Shown here in pieces: positions 22,966 through 33,896 of a stretch of DNA of 33,928 nucleotides. Under the pieces are notes generated by a model. The model had not been told where the DNA came from. It did no database searches and saw only the letters and a program-made list of their open reading frames with translations. The stretch spans positions 1 through 33,928 of the forward strand of contig NXFV01001814.1 in NCBI GenBank assembly GCA_002803225.1, read 5' to 3'. Source of the DNA: Gamarada debralockiae. Its lineage: Eukaryota; Ascomycota; Leotiomycetes; Helotiales; Hyphodiscaceae. Numbering within the stretch: the first letter of the stretch is position 1; the number at the start of each line of letters is the position of its first letter. A program made the translations under genes and the position numbers.

Positions 22966-25683
22966 TTGCGAAGATTTCGAATGGCTCGTAAAGGTGGTCT
23001 CGAGAGGCGGTCAAAGTCGCAAGAGGTTCGCAGAAGGCGAGTGTATTCAGTCAGGATCCTCCCAAGACGAATTGCGTAATTTTACTATCTCGCTTCGGAG
23101 CGAGCGTGGCACTCGTGTGTTGACGTCGAGTGTTGTGAGAATTGGAGCCTCTCACGAGGGCCTGCCTGCGCCAAACAGGGCAGCTTTCTCTAAAATAGCG
23201 CGCGTTTGGCAACGTCAAAGCTTTTGTCGCAAAGCTAGTATTCGGTGAATTAATAGTGGTTATCGGTTATTAATGGCAGTAATGCGATGAATGGATGTGT
23301 TGAGGTTGACGAGGCGACCCGGATGATGTTTGACTTTTGATATGAAGGATGACAGGAGGAAAAGCGCGGGAGAAATCCACACTTGAAATACGAATCGTTC
23401 CTTCTGGGGCAGCGGCTGATTGATTTTAAAAACAACTCCCCTTACCCACGCAAGGATCTTGAGAGAGTGGGGCCACCAGCAGCCACGCACCGACGAGTTT
23501 TAACGTTCCCTTGACGCTAAGGCTAAGCAGTCTTACTTACGCGAGGCCTGCATCTCCGATTTGTTCTGCCCTTCCGTCATTCATGTGGTTTTCTGGCTGA
23601 GTACAACAACCATACATACACTACGGTCTCAACTTGTGCGTGTCCTTTTCCCGTATCAGAACAACCAAGCCCGCCTCAACTTCTTTCAACCCACGGTTTA
23701 ATGCATGCAACATCACTCTTGGAAGGGTGTAAGTAAGCGGCGTGCACCATTTCCTATTTGGTTTTCATCCGAAAGGCTGCCTCTGCTACGGTAAGATGCG
23801 AGAAGGTTAAGTAAGTCGCCACTACAGGCATTATGGTTACGAGATCGTGGGAAGGTTTCGAAACATTTACGGTAAATATTAAGACTGTAACACAACTACT
23901 GTCTACCTCTCCACGAGCAACATGTAATCTCCCGTGTATCTTTGTTCTACCTCGTCCCGTACCCTGAAGCGCTCGAACCGCGCGAACAGCCAGTCAAACT
24001 TCGATGACATGGGTGTCGTGCATCCTGAGTCTGGAACACGGGGAGAACCGTGATCCCTGCGCCTTCCCTTGTACGTGGCTAAATTCGGGCCCGAAGGCTT
24101 GATAAGCGGACCTATTTCTTGTTTCTTGAAAAGGGGCTTTTATCGCAAGGTTTATTGACTCAGATATTTGCAGGTCTCAATATCGGGTGCGCAAAAACTA
24201 AGAAATCAAGTGTATCTCTCCTCTTAATCAAGCTTAAAAGCCATCGGGAAATACCCAGATTTAGAGGGTTCCAAAGTCACGTGCCTCCCGTATAATCTTC
24301 TCCCATTCAATTGTTCATTCAGCTACGTATTCGTGAGCGTTCTGGCAAGAGACAATTATTTCTTTCCCATAGAACGTAGGATTCTCGTCCTTAAGATGTC
24401 CTGAATTCACTCTAACCAGAGGGTTTCAATCGTTCGAACTGTTTGAACGATTAAGATTCTTGATTGGTTGGCAGAGCTCGAGGGTCAAGATATGGATATG
24501 GATATCAAATATTCTACTAAACCCGTATAAAAGCGTTCTTGTCGTTTGAGCTGGGGAGGAGTCACTGGGAGCTTACCATAGGAGGAAGGGGATTTGGCAA
24601 ATATGCATTGTACTGTACACTCGATGTATGCTCTAGTTTGAGCCACTGAAAATGGCCGGCGGACATCACAAACCCAACCATCAATCGTTGATTCGATTTG
24701 GGCAATTGGAATTTGGAGTCGTTCACTCTATTTGAGCGATTGGAACTGGGCTTCATGTGGGCTTCTCCGAGTTGCAGCTTTCGAATCCGATCGGAGTCCA
24801 CCCCGAGTCACGATCGTACTTATTACTCATTCCTAGCAAGAGAGCTATGGTCGATTCTCTCTACCAGTACATGGAATAGTTTTCATTCAAGGTGGCGAAA
24901 CATGTATGAGAACCGAAGAACGGCTTCATGAGAAATGGGTTAACCGCCTTGATTCGAATAAAAGATACTAATCGTCCGGGCCCTTTTAGTGAGGTAAAAC
25001 CGCCCAAAAGAACTCGACTCATATTCAGATCACTCAATATACAATCCTCATACCCATATTTTCAAGGTTCACAAGATTTGAGCGATTCAAGTTTAATAGT
25101 TCAAAATATCCGAACAATTCAAATGCGGACTTGTCCTCGATGATACTGTCGCAATGGTCTTGCTTGCCTAGGTCCTGATGCCAATCCGTGAGTGCGATTA
25201 GGATGAGTTCGCCATGGCCTGGAAGATGCGAAAGGAGCCGGTCCCGCATCATGTCCGACACCAGAGGTGGGCTTCTCGCCGGCGAGGAAGACGAGTTAGT
25301 CTTTTGCGGCTCCCAATCAGCAAGGAATTGAAGTAGGGAGTGCCCGGAGAAGATATTTGTGAATCGTTAATTCTGATGAACGAATAGCTGCTCCTAAGGT
25401 CACGGAATTCAAATGCTCGATTAGAATGAGCGATTACGGTTCGGGTGTATTCCGCAGCCCGGCCTTGAAGTGGTAATCTCTGAACTTCTGAGGTATTTCA
25501 GCTATAGTAGGCGCTGCTCCTGCATTCCTAACGAGCATTTGGCGACTGTAAACTTGGCCCAGGAAAGACGTGAAGACATATGTTGAGAGGACCTCAACAA
25601 GGTTTGTAATAAAAGCTATTAGAGGTGAATACATGGAAGAAAAAAGGTGTCCGATATTTTGGATCAACTTGTCTTATCATAGG
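22966..25683. other. 2.7-kb gene-free stretch upstream of TUP1
   Basis: I find no supported gene. The left part (22966 to about 23600) should be the Tup1 promoter and 5' leader, plausibly long. The rest carries only short overlapping frames (under 80 codons apart from shadows). Four GAGCGATT-like motifs recur between 24428 and 25435 (see the separate repeat entry). One frame near 25434-25667 lies just 3' of the protease gene and was considered as an extra exon, but the protease frame already closes with a stop at 25684. Confidence 0.5.
24428..25435. repeat. Four spaced copies of a GTTC...TTGAGCGATT motif
   Basis: Related sites occur at 24428-24452 (AATCGTTC, 9-nt spacer, GAACGATT: a perfect inverted repeat), 24721-24741 (GTTCAC...TTTGAGCGATT), 25066-25087 (GGTTCAC...TTTGAGCGATT) and 25416-25435 (CTCGATT...GAGCGATT). 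The right half-sites start at 24445, 24734, 25080 and 25428, so the spacing is 289, 346 and 348 bp. It could be a degenerate long-period tandem repeat or a set of binding sites. Confidence 0.4.
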
Positions 25684-27488
25684 TCATAAAGTCCTCCATA
25701 TCCGAATTAAAAACACCCCTGTTGTGACAATAGAAAAAATAACTATCGCGGAAAAAGTAATTAGTATGGCTCTCAATCGTAAGCGGTTACGGATGTCTTG
25801 TCGAGGTAGGCTGCCGATAAGCCCAGTATCACCCTCCGTGACAGATTGTTCTGTCAAATAAGCTAAATCGCCAACTTCTGCTCCAATATTAGCAGATTTC
25901 CTTCTCAGGCAAATCCTCCAAAACTCACCTTCCATTTCGAACCCATCTCTTGAGGAACTCCAGGTTCTGTCTAGAGGATCTTGGCGGAGAGACCTGTGAG
26001 GGGAAGACGCAGAACTCTCAACTGCTTCAGGAATTGCAAGATTCTGGCGCTGCAACTGCGTACCATCAAGGTCATGCCGTACTATTAAATCGCTCTTCAC
26101 CCTTGTAACAACTGTTGTAACGAAGTCTACCTCCGATGGCATTGTGACCTCGTGATCGCCCAATTGACTGCGTATATCCGCAATGACGTCTTTAGCAAGT
26201 ACGATGTAGGCCTCTTCTGTCCCTGGTATCCCAGCAACGGCATGACCGATCCAATCGCCTGTGTCGGTATCCGTTACCCATGAACCGCAATCACCATTCT
26301 CTGAAAACAAAGGTCAGCTTTAACTCCGTGCAAAGGCTCTAGGGCCTGACTTACGGACATTGCGATCCAATATCACAATCCACATCCTTTGAAAGTTTTT
26401 ACTTCCAGGTAGCGCAACAAGCGAATGATCAGCCATCATGAACCCTTTCACTGTTCCCGTGCCTGCGTGAACCCAAACGGAGGTGTTTGATGGAGGACCT
26501 GGCCTTATGCCTCGAGTGACAATATCAGAACCATCTGGTAAATGGAAATTGTTGGCGATGCGAACTTTATGGATGTCCATCACGCACAATGCCCAGTCCA
26601 GGTCTTTCCTGGATGCCTGATCCTTCTCAATCTGCCGTTTCTTATGAAGAACGCCTACATTGACGGTGTCACCAGACTGTAAAGTTGCGATAGTTTGAGC
26701 GTTCAGAGTATCTAATAGGTTAGCGTACTATCAATAAAGCGATAGGTCCAAGGGATGTTAACAGACTTACTCGCCGTCACTTGGCCTTCGGCTTCAAATG
26801 CATGAGCAACAGTTAGTGTGTAAAGCTTGCCATCAATAGTAACGATACCACCCATCGTACAGTCTTTTGCTCCAATTCGGATTGTAGTTCCGACCACCTC
26901 AGGAATTGACGGAGGTAATTCGTCTCGAAAAGCGTCGAGCAAACTTTGACCATTCGCAGAGGTTTGTTGTGAGGATGCTTTCAATGGGGAGTAGCTTGTC
27001 ATTTGGCGCCCCGAAGGCGTAGAGCTATCGGGGCGATGGTACGGCACAGGTCGGTCTGAACCACCAAGGCTGGCAAAGAAGTCAGGCCCAGTGGTGTAGT
27101 ATTCCACGCCAATACCTCTGGGATCAACCTTGATATTCTCGTCCAAGAGTATATTCCGAGCATTGCGACGGCATACCTTGCTCAAAGAACTGAAGACTAT
27201 CGTGGGCTGGGCATCGTTAATAGACCGTCCATGCATTGAGCGGTCCCAGGCACAGCCAGGCGCGGTGGTTTCCCCATCCCAGAAATCGCGATTGCGCTTC
27301 TCGAACAAGGCCTCGATCTGGTCCATTACATCAGTTAAGCAAGGACGAGCAGGCGGCAAGGCGATCCAGCAGGTCATTGATGAGAAAGGTGCACTGATCC
27401 GCCACTCCATCTTGACTCTGGTATCTTGTTTAATGGATTGTCGTCGTTCGGGGTCTTTCCATTTTGGAGCTCCCAGGGTTGCATCCAT
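25684..27488 (-). CDS. Tail-anchored chymotrypsin-fold protease with Cys nucleophile
   Basis: Three exons in phase (27488-26771, 26711-26355, 26300-25684) give 563 residues. The N-terminal half (about 1-205) is a fungal region without known fold, containing PTIVFSSLSKVCRRNARN. A trypsin-like domain follows: catalytic His229 in LYTLTVAHAF, Asp278 in DLDWALCVM (the classic DxAL site) and Cys363 in NGDCGSWV at the place of the usual Ser. Spacings of 49 and 85 residues fit the chymotrypsin fold. VAGIPGTEEAYIVLAKDVIADI closes the domain. The last about 33 residues form one membrane segment (ILITFSAIVIFSIVTTGVF) ending in a short basic tail, so the protein is probably tail-anchored. GDCGSWV proteins are widespread in filamentous fungi, some fused to NLR-like receptors; their substrates are unknown. 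An optional in-frame intron (GTGAGT...TTGACAG near 25930-25850) would shorten the linker. Confidence 0.75.
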
Positions 27489-27994
27489 CACCTCAGTCGC
27501 AATTCATGAGCTTGTGCAAGCGAGACGTCGGTGCTAACGTATGATCATGGGAGCGATCTTGACTTGGTAGTTGGATAAAATAAACTTTGGCTTTCGAAAT
27601 ATCAAAGCAATGGAAGTTGACGTCAAGAGCCTCGCGAAGTGCCCTTGTAGACGTGGCTTAGGGCTGAGTATGCAGGATTATGAAATGAGGCAATTGCCAT
27701 CCATCTATTGGCCATCCAAAACCCATCCCAGCCAATTTCCCTCGCAAAAGCCTGAAAGATGCGCCCGTCGCTGGCACCACAAAAGATTGACAAAACATTG
27801 ACCATAAAGTGCCGATCGCCAAATCGAGTAGAGCGATTGAATCTGTTGCCGTCTCTACCGATCACTTCTACGCTGGCTCTATTCATTCCAGCCTCGAATC
27901 GCTGGATCGAAGCGAGCGACCCCACGAAACATTTCAACCAAAATATATATATATAAATTTTTTGTTTTTTGGTTTTTTTTTTTTTTTTCCCGCA
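27489..27994. promoter_or_regulatory. Divergent promoter between the protease and the anchor-family gene
   Basis: 506 bp separate the head-to-head starts. The right end holds (TA)n at about 27945-27954 and a T16 tract at 27973-27988, ending only six bases before the ATG at 27995. Both promoters must lie here; I see no known operator. Confidence 0.5.
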
Positions 27995-29028
27995 ATGGGC
28001 ACTCGCCCGGAAAACAGCCTTTTGCAAACAAGTTTACGCAAGACACCTCCTTCAGCGGAATTTGAGTGCGCAGTGGTCAACAAACTCTGGGATTTAAAGT
28101 TGAAACAATTGGAATACTGGAAGAATTGCAAATACTACAGAGCCTACTTCAGTCACATATACCAAGACCTGAGCAAGGCTGCTCGCAGTGGGGATGATAA
28201 GCTTGCGGAATTTACCCACCGCCAAATACTGGAGGTTGCGGATCTCCTCAAAACCTCAAACGAGTCAAGAGAGGTGCTCGCAAGGACTCTCAGCGGAAAT
28301 CGGGAGCAGATCGACAGAGCAATGAACCTTGCCGCTGGTCTTCTCGTCCCGTTCAACTTCAGAGGAATTGGAGGCGCTCGAAGAGGAGAATCCGTAACTT
28401 GGTCGCTAGACGAGAGCCTTAAGTCTTTGGCGACAAGGAAATCAATATCGCTGAAGACCACAATCAATCACGGCCATGCAGCGTGCTTGAGATGCATGCC
28501 GGCACATTCGAGTATTCGATTCCCGAAAATCTTCACAGCCAGACAATTAGATTATGTGGCCGGCATTCAAATCATATGGACGAGTAACCTGTTGGACCAT
28601 CTCCTCATCCTGGACGACGATGAAAAAGTGAAGGTACATATCTTTCACCAGGTTACACTGCTCGAGAACCACGAGAAACTTTCTAGGTGGGTACTTGTAA
28701 CATGACTTTCACCATTTTGTTGACTTGAATCAGCCCGTTAATCCCCCTTGATCTGATCTCAGAGACTTTCGACACGCTTTCACTTCTATTGCCCAGAAAC
28801 GATCGGAAACTACGCAAGTGGTATTCTAAACTCGAAAGACGCCATATCCTTGATCCGGCTGCAATATCTTGCGATTACTTGAAGCTCGAGGACCGCGAGT
28901 TGGAACACTTCAAGTACTGGGGAGATCGATTGCGCAGGCTCAAGAAGGTTTATGATGATCACGAACCAAGGGGCCCACTGCAATGGTGGAGAGACGACCG
29001 AAAACCTGTGCAGTGGTGGACTTTTTGA
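27995..29028 (+). CDS. Fungal-specific protein of unknown function, C-terminal anchor truncated by TGA
   Basis: Two exons (27995-28686 and 28734-29028; 47-nt intron) give 328 residues. The family is large and lineage-expanded in Pezizomycotina and has no known function. Hallmarks are the block PKIFTARQLDYVAGIQIIWT with LLDHLLILDDDEKVKVHIFH, and the tryptophan-rich end LQWWRDDRKPVQWWTF. In relatives the WTF is followed by another Trp and a transmembrane helix. Here the next codon is TGA, while the frame beyond it stays open for 27 codons of hydrophobic sequence (IAAVVLALTIVFGLIQSV) to the next stop at 29110-29112. A single Trp-codon TGG to TGA change explains this. The product would be a soluble protein unless the stop is read through. 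The N-terminal half is mostly helical and charged. It is divergent from the protease gene. Confidence 0.75.
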
Positions 29029-29112
29029 ATTGCTGCGGTGGTGCTGGCACTGACCATTGTCTTTGGGCTCATTCAATCCGTTACAGCTGTATTGCAGGTG
29101 GTGAAATCGTGA
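29029..29112 (+). pseudogene. Severed membrane-anchor codons of the preceding gene
   Basis: In frame after the TGA (29026-29028), 27 sense codons encode a strongly hydrophobic helix followed by a short end QVVKS and a stop. Position and content match the C-terminal transmembrane tail of this family, so these codons were coding until recently. Confidence 0.6.
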
Positions 29113-29561
29113 GATTATAATCTGTACTGGCTGGAATGCGGTGGTGCAGGGCCCATTGGAGCAACCGGTCTCAGGCATGGCCTGGACCCTCTTCTGTGAG
29201 AACTACGATTATGTATATGGCAAGGCCCGAAAAAAGAGGAGATCTGACTTGAATAGATAGTTGGAAGGAGGGAGGACTGCCACTTGGAGTAAATCGAGGG
29301 AATTGTTTTAGATTGGGAGGGGGACAAGTGGAAGTCGCGTGGGTCGAGTCGCATGATGCCTAGATGTTTACCTTCAACTTAGAACGCGACCTTAGCCCAC
29401 AGACTGTGATGCGGAATCGAAACGAAGTTTCTTCTCCTCTCTTCATCGTCAGACCAACAAAACATTAGAATTACACGATACAAAATTTTCATCTCAAGCT
29501 CACAACCCCTTCGGCTAACGAATAATTCGCAACGGTTTCAAACAGAAGAGACGAAGAATCT
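29113..29561. other. Intergenic between two accessory plus-strand genes
   Basis: About 450 bp with no supported gene. The minus-strand frames here (up to 122 codons) are antisense to the upstream gene or low-complexity, and carry no motif. Confidence 0.45.
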
Positions 29562-30770
29562 ATGCAAGATTCTGTTGAGTTAACCAGACAAGAAGCTAGA
29601 ACTTCCCCTCTACCTCCACAAGGTGAGAAACCGCTTTGTGAAATGTGTAATGAGAGACACGATTTTCCTCACGGTTACACGCACGACCGTACACATCCCA
29701 AGTCGAACCATGGAAGAGTCTGGCAAGCATGAAGTCGCGACCGAATGTTCAACGCAAGCGCCATTCAAAGTGCCATCCAAAGTGCCGGAAACATCGACAT
29801 GGGCAACTTCGATTCTTTTTTCCCGCCTCCTGCGAGCAATACAAATCGCCCAGCAGGAGCAGCTGTCCGAATCCAAGCGCGCAGTACAATATCTGATACC
29901 ATTCAAACTGGAGGAGAGCGCACCATCAGCACACCTCCACGGGAGATTGTTTATCAAGCTGGCAGATGGGCGGTAGATATAATGCGCTCGCAAGGACAGC
30001 AACGGCCAGGACTCAGATCAAGATCTCCCCGGCGCAATGACCAACAACGATCAAGACGACGCAGTCGAAGCCCAGATCCACAACGAGGCCGCAGATGCGA
30101 TGAGAGGAGACGATAGAGGATTACCGGACGAGCGAAGAACACCTCGCAGGGAACAACATATCACTCTCGAACTTTCCTCGATCATACAGCACCGCGATAC
30201 GTCGCGAAGTGCCGTGTTACGACAGGAAGGACTATCGTCTTACAAGACGACGCACCGCATTATGGTACGAAGGATCATGCGCTTGCTTGATCATTCCGTG
30301 TTATGGCACGAAGATGCGAGGCTTTATTCATTTGTACTCGTCACAATGCAGAAGCGGCAGGTTCGATTCCTGAACTTTAACCGTTGTCCACCTCTACGCG
30401 GTGTTGAGGATAAGTACTTGGAAGAGTGGCATTCTTCCTAGGAAGCCAACGGACAAAGTGTATGAGGCTTTCCATATTGAAATCAAGTGATCTGCGAAGG
30501 GAACGCAACGAGAGGCTTTCTAGGTTCGACTGCCGGCCGGTGGTGTCCTTGAGACCGTTGGATAATGCTTCCTGCAATGCGCTGGGTCTTTTGGACAAAA
30601 GGGGGGCTCATATTGAGTATGCGCAATTGCTAGTTCGAGATATGGTGTCTGCTGGTTTCGAGATTCTGGATGTTGAGAGGAAGGTCTTCGGAGGTCGTGG
30701 TTCGCGAGACGAACTGTGGGTCAAATCATTGTTTAAGGTCACGAGACGGGCTTATTTCGAGGATTCGTAG
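29562..30770 (+). pseudogene. Degenerate Zn-motif / RS-rich gene, family unknown
   Basis: The frame opened by the ATG at 29562 encodes a Cys/His-rich motif (LCEMCNERHDFPHGYTHDRT) and reaches RVWQA before a TGA at 29730-29732. The same frame then stays open from SRDRMFNASAIQSA through an arginine-serine-rich region (RSRSPRRNDQQRSRRRSRSP) to a TAG at 30114. Coding-like sequence then jumps between frames (LPDERRTPRREQH; CYDRKDYRLTRRRT), and a frame in the original phase reopens from 30426 to 30770 with LLVRDMVSAGFEILDVERKV. The pattern fits a gene with a nonsense change and several frameshifts, although undetected introns could explain part of it. I do not recognise the family; the RS region suggests nucleic-acid or RNA-protein contact. 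Confidence 0.4.
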
Positions 30771-31767
30771 ATCTGGATGACTGTGCTGTAGAAGGAGGAT
30801 TGAGGTTGTTGGCTTTGTTGGCATATTCGGAAAACCTGCTGAGGACGAGGGTGTTGAGCTAGGGGGCTCGTAATTGTAAGTTGTAAGGAACAAGTATGGT
30901 TTGAGACTTCAGCTGGAGTCGGAAATGGGATTGTGCTTGAATCTTGAATTTCAGTCGGGAATAGAGACGTACTGGGATCTGGGACTGGCGGATCCGAGAG
31001 AACAGAGCCTTCAAATGTTTAACTGACGTTGAGGATATAACACGTGATTGTCAAGCAACACAAGGGAGCCCAATGAATGCGAAACATCCAGACGAGCGCA
31101 CACTCCGGAAGTAACGAATAATACGCTCCAGGCCGTAGCATCTTATGCAGTTTACAAAGTACTTGCTCAGGCCTCCGGTAGAGTAACTTCCGTACATGTG
31201 CTTGTCACCTGATATAGGCCACTAGGGAAAGACGATCGATGATGATTCCACAGTCTTTCTCTCTATTCCGCGCTTTGATGATTCTAATACTCGTGAAAGT
31301 GGGTATATCGTCGTTGATCCATGGCTCCGGTATCGAAGTCAAGTCGACTTCTTTATGTGAATACTTGCGTGAGAAATTTACTCAGGAGATGTCTGGCTGT
31401 CGGAAAGGCTGAAATCCGGTGGCGCCATCATTCACTTCGCTTGTGGTCACTAATGTCACCCCGAATGACGGAAAATGATCGGGATGTGCATTTTAAGTGG
31501 TCAAGCGTGGTGGGTCAGGTTGATTTGATTCGGCGCTACTACAGGAACATTTCAAGGTCGACTTGAACAACAAAATATATTGAACTCACCTCCTCTTTCC
31601 ATATTCGCTCTTATGACATACATCACCCTCATTGTCCCTTCAGACAAATCGCAATCGCATGAGCCCAGTGAATTGGAGTTCGTGGTAGCAAACACCCTCA
31701 AATACCACTCTTCAGCCTCAATTCCACCCGCCCCTTTATCAACACACTCAAACGCCACACCGTCAAA
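30771..31767. other. Intergenic, upstream of ERG3
   Basis: About 1 kb with no supported gene. An 81-codon frame at 31321-31566 has no motif. The right part should be the ERG3 promoter and 5' leader, C- and A-rich just before the start. Confidence 0.5.
31039..31048. promoter_or_regulatory. E-box AACACGTGAT upstream of ERG3
   Basis: AACACGTGAT differs by one base from the palindrome ATCACGTGAT bound by fungal SREBP-type bHLH regulators of sterol genes. It lies about 720 bp upstream of the ERG3 ATG. A single site at this distance is only suggestive. Confidence 0.2.
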
Positions 31768-32870
31768 ATGGATATCGCTCTGGAGCTTTGCGATACCTTC
31801 CTCTTCGATTACATCTACGCGGCATTACTTCCAGCATCACCAGCACCTTACAATCTCAAAGATGGGGTCAGCAATGCAACCTCCTGGGACGCCAGCTCCT
31901 CGCCATGGCAGTATGAACCTGCGAGTCAGTACATATCGTTCCAACCTCGACAAGCAGCGTACATGAGCCAATGGTCGAGAGACAACATGATTCGGCAAAT
32001 CATTTCCCTCTACTTCATTACCTGGTAAGTGCACCTGAAACTGGAATGATGTATTTGTAGCTAATCCAATTCTCCAGGATCGCCGGCGCAACAGTCTACT
32101 TCGTTGTCTCATCCCTCTCCTACATCTTCGTCTTCGACAAAACAACCTTCAAGCATCCTAAGTTCCTCAAGAATCAGATCCGCATGGAAATCCGACAAGC
32201 CGTAGGTGCCATGCCTTGGATTGCCTTCCTCACAGCCCCCTTCTTCTTCGCTGAAGTCCGCGGATACTCCAAGCTCTACGATTCCCTCGCGGACGGTCCA
32301 GGACGTTGGTACGATTACTTCCAATTCCCACTCTTCCTGATCTTCACCGACTGCTGCATCTACTTCATCCATCGCGGTCTGCACCATCCTTTGATCTACA
32401 AATCGATGCACAAAGCTCACCACAAATGGATCATGCCAACTCCCTATGCGTCTGTGGCTTTCCACCCGGTTGATGGATTCTTGCAGAGTTTGCCTTACCA
32501 CGTCTTCCCGTTCATCTTCCCGCTGCAGAAATTCGCATACTTGGGCCTTTTCTTCTTTGTGCAGATCTGGACTGTCTTCATCCATGATGGAGAATATGTC
32601 GCCAACAGCCCGATCTTGAATGGTGCTGCGTGCCACACGATGCATCACCTGTACTTCAACTACAACTACGGACAATACACAACATTGTGGGATCGATTGG
32701 GAGGCAGCTACCGAAAGCCGAACGACGAGCTTTTCCGCAGAGAAAGCAAGATGGCAGCAAAGGAATGGGAGAAGCAAGTGAAGGAAATGGAGAAAGTCGT
32801 GAAGGAGGTCGAGGGCGAGGATGATCGAACATACGGCCCTCCGGATTCGATGGCCAAGAAGACCCTCTAG
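31768..32870 (+). CDS. ERG3: C-5 sterol desaturase (Erg3)
   Basis: ER membrane di-iron enzyme that introduces the C5-6 double bond of ergosterol, using cytochrome b5 and oxygen. Two exons (31768-32024 and 32078-32870; 53-nt intron with GTAAGT and CTCCAG) give 349 residues, normal for the family. The three histidine boxes of the fatty-acid hydroxylase superfamily are intact: HRGLHH at about 184-189, HKAHH at about 197-201 and HTMHH at about 272-276. Hydrophobic segments flank them. The C-terminal tail is charged (EKQVKEMEKVVKEVEGE). A 318-codon frame on the opposite strand is a shadow of this gene. Loss of Erg3 is a known route to azole tolerance in fungi; nothing here suggests a defect. Confidence 0.96.
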
Positions 32871-33896
32871 ATGCGAGCATGAGTGGAAGCTTCCGTGATA
32901 TGGACGAGCAAGCGCGGAGGAATTAATGAGTGACGGGGCGTGAAGATTGTAAATATGGCGAAGAACATAGGTGTGATCGATGACTGCATACTTGGCGTTT
33001 ATGGATGGATGGGTATTTTGGCAATCCTCCAAATAGACTGGGCTCAAGTGGCCAGCCCACGTCACTCTTGTAATAATTAAACGTTGGTTTCAATCTTCTT
33101 GCCTGCTTTCCCTATTTGCTTTGAAGTGCTATCGGAAAGACCGTCCTTGAGTCTTAATGTTTGCGGAAATAATGACCGTTTTGGAGATACTCTTCCTACT
33201 AGGGCCAAACTCGAACAAAGAACACACTTAAAAAAAATAAATAAGAAGCCGTGCTTGATCTTTAGCCCCGCCTGCGAGTACAAAATGCCAACTTCTAAAC
33301 ATCCTTCAAACCTATCTTCATAAGCGACAACTCCTCAAGTGAGAAATGTTGCACCTAGTTCACTGTCAGATGACCCAATTAGATCCAGGTGAAGCAGGAT
33401 TCCGAAGCCCAAGCATCAGACTGGTCTCCTGCGACCTCAATAAGTGTTAGAGCTCAAGTTTGCTACTAGAGAAGGGCGGCCAGACCTTGCTTTCCAGTGG
33501 TAGTTTCTGGTTATGGAGCGCCATGTGAAGGAGGATCTGCCTGTCTACCAGCATTTCAAGTTAACAATTAATGATCAATCAAGGTTTCTCCTCCGCCTTT
33601 AAAAGATTCGCGTTATTCTTTCTCTTTTAACTTCAATTTTAGCAAGGGGGAATTGAGGCAAACCATTGTTCTTTCGCAAATATATTGTTGATTGTCTTCC
33701 ATAACAAAAGATCACCAAACAAAAGGCTGGACAGAGTTTAATCTACTACTTGATTCTACTACCAGGTGCCATCCTCTCCTCATACAAAACTTCAAAAATT
33801 TCATAGCCGCGTCAAGTGATCTCAAACCACCTTATCTTCTACCTCCCTCCTCCCTCCCTCCTTCTCCCCGTCTCGCTCTAATCCATACCAAAATCC

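Noticed and set aside
25434..25667. Extra 3' exon of the protease gene
   Set aside because: The protease frame ends with its own stop at 25684 right after a complete membrane tail, and no good splice pair links the two.
30350..30385. tRNA-like B box (GGTTCGATTCC)
   Set aside because: The stem around it is only partly paired and no matching D-arm, anticodon arm or acceptor stem is found upstream.
32109..33065. 318-codon open frame on the minus strand over ERG3
   Set aside because: It is the antisense of the clear Erg3 exon; its translation is repetitive and without family motifs.
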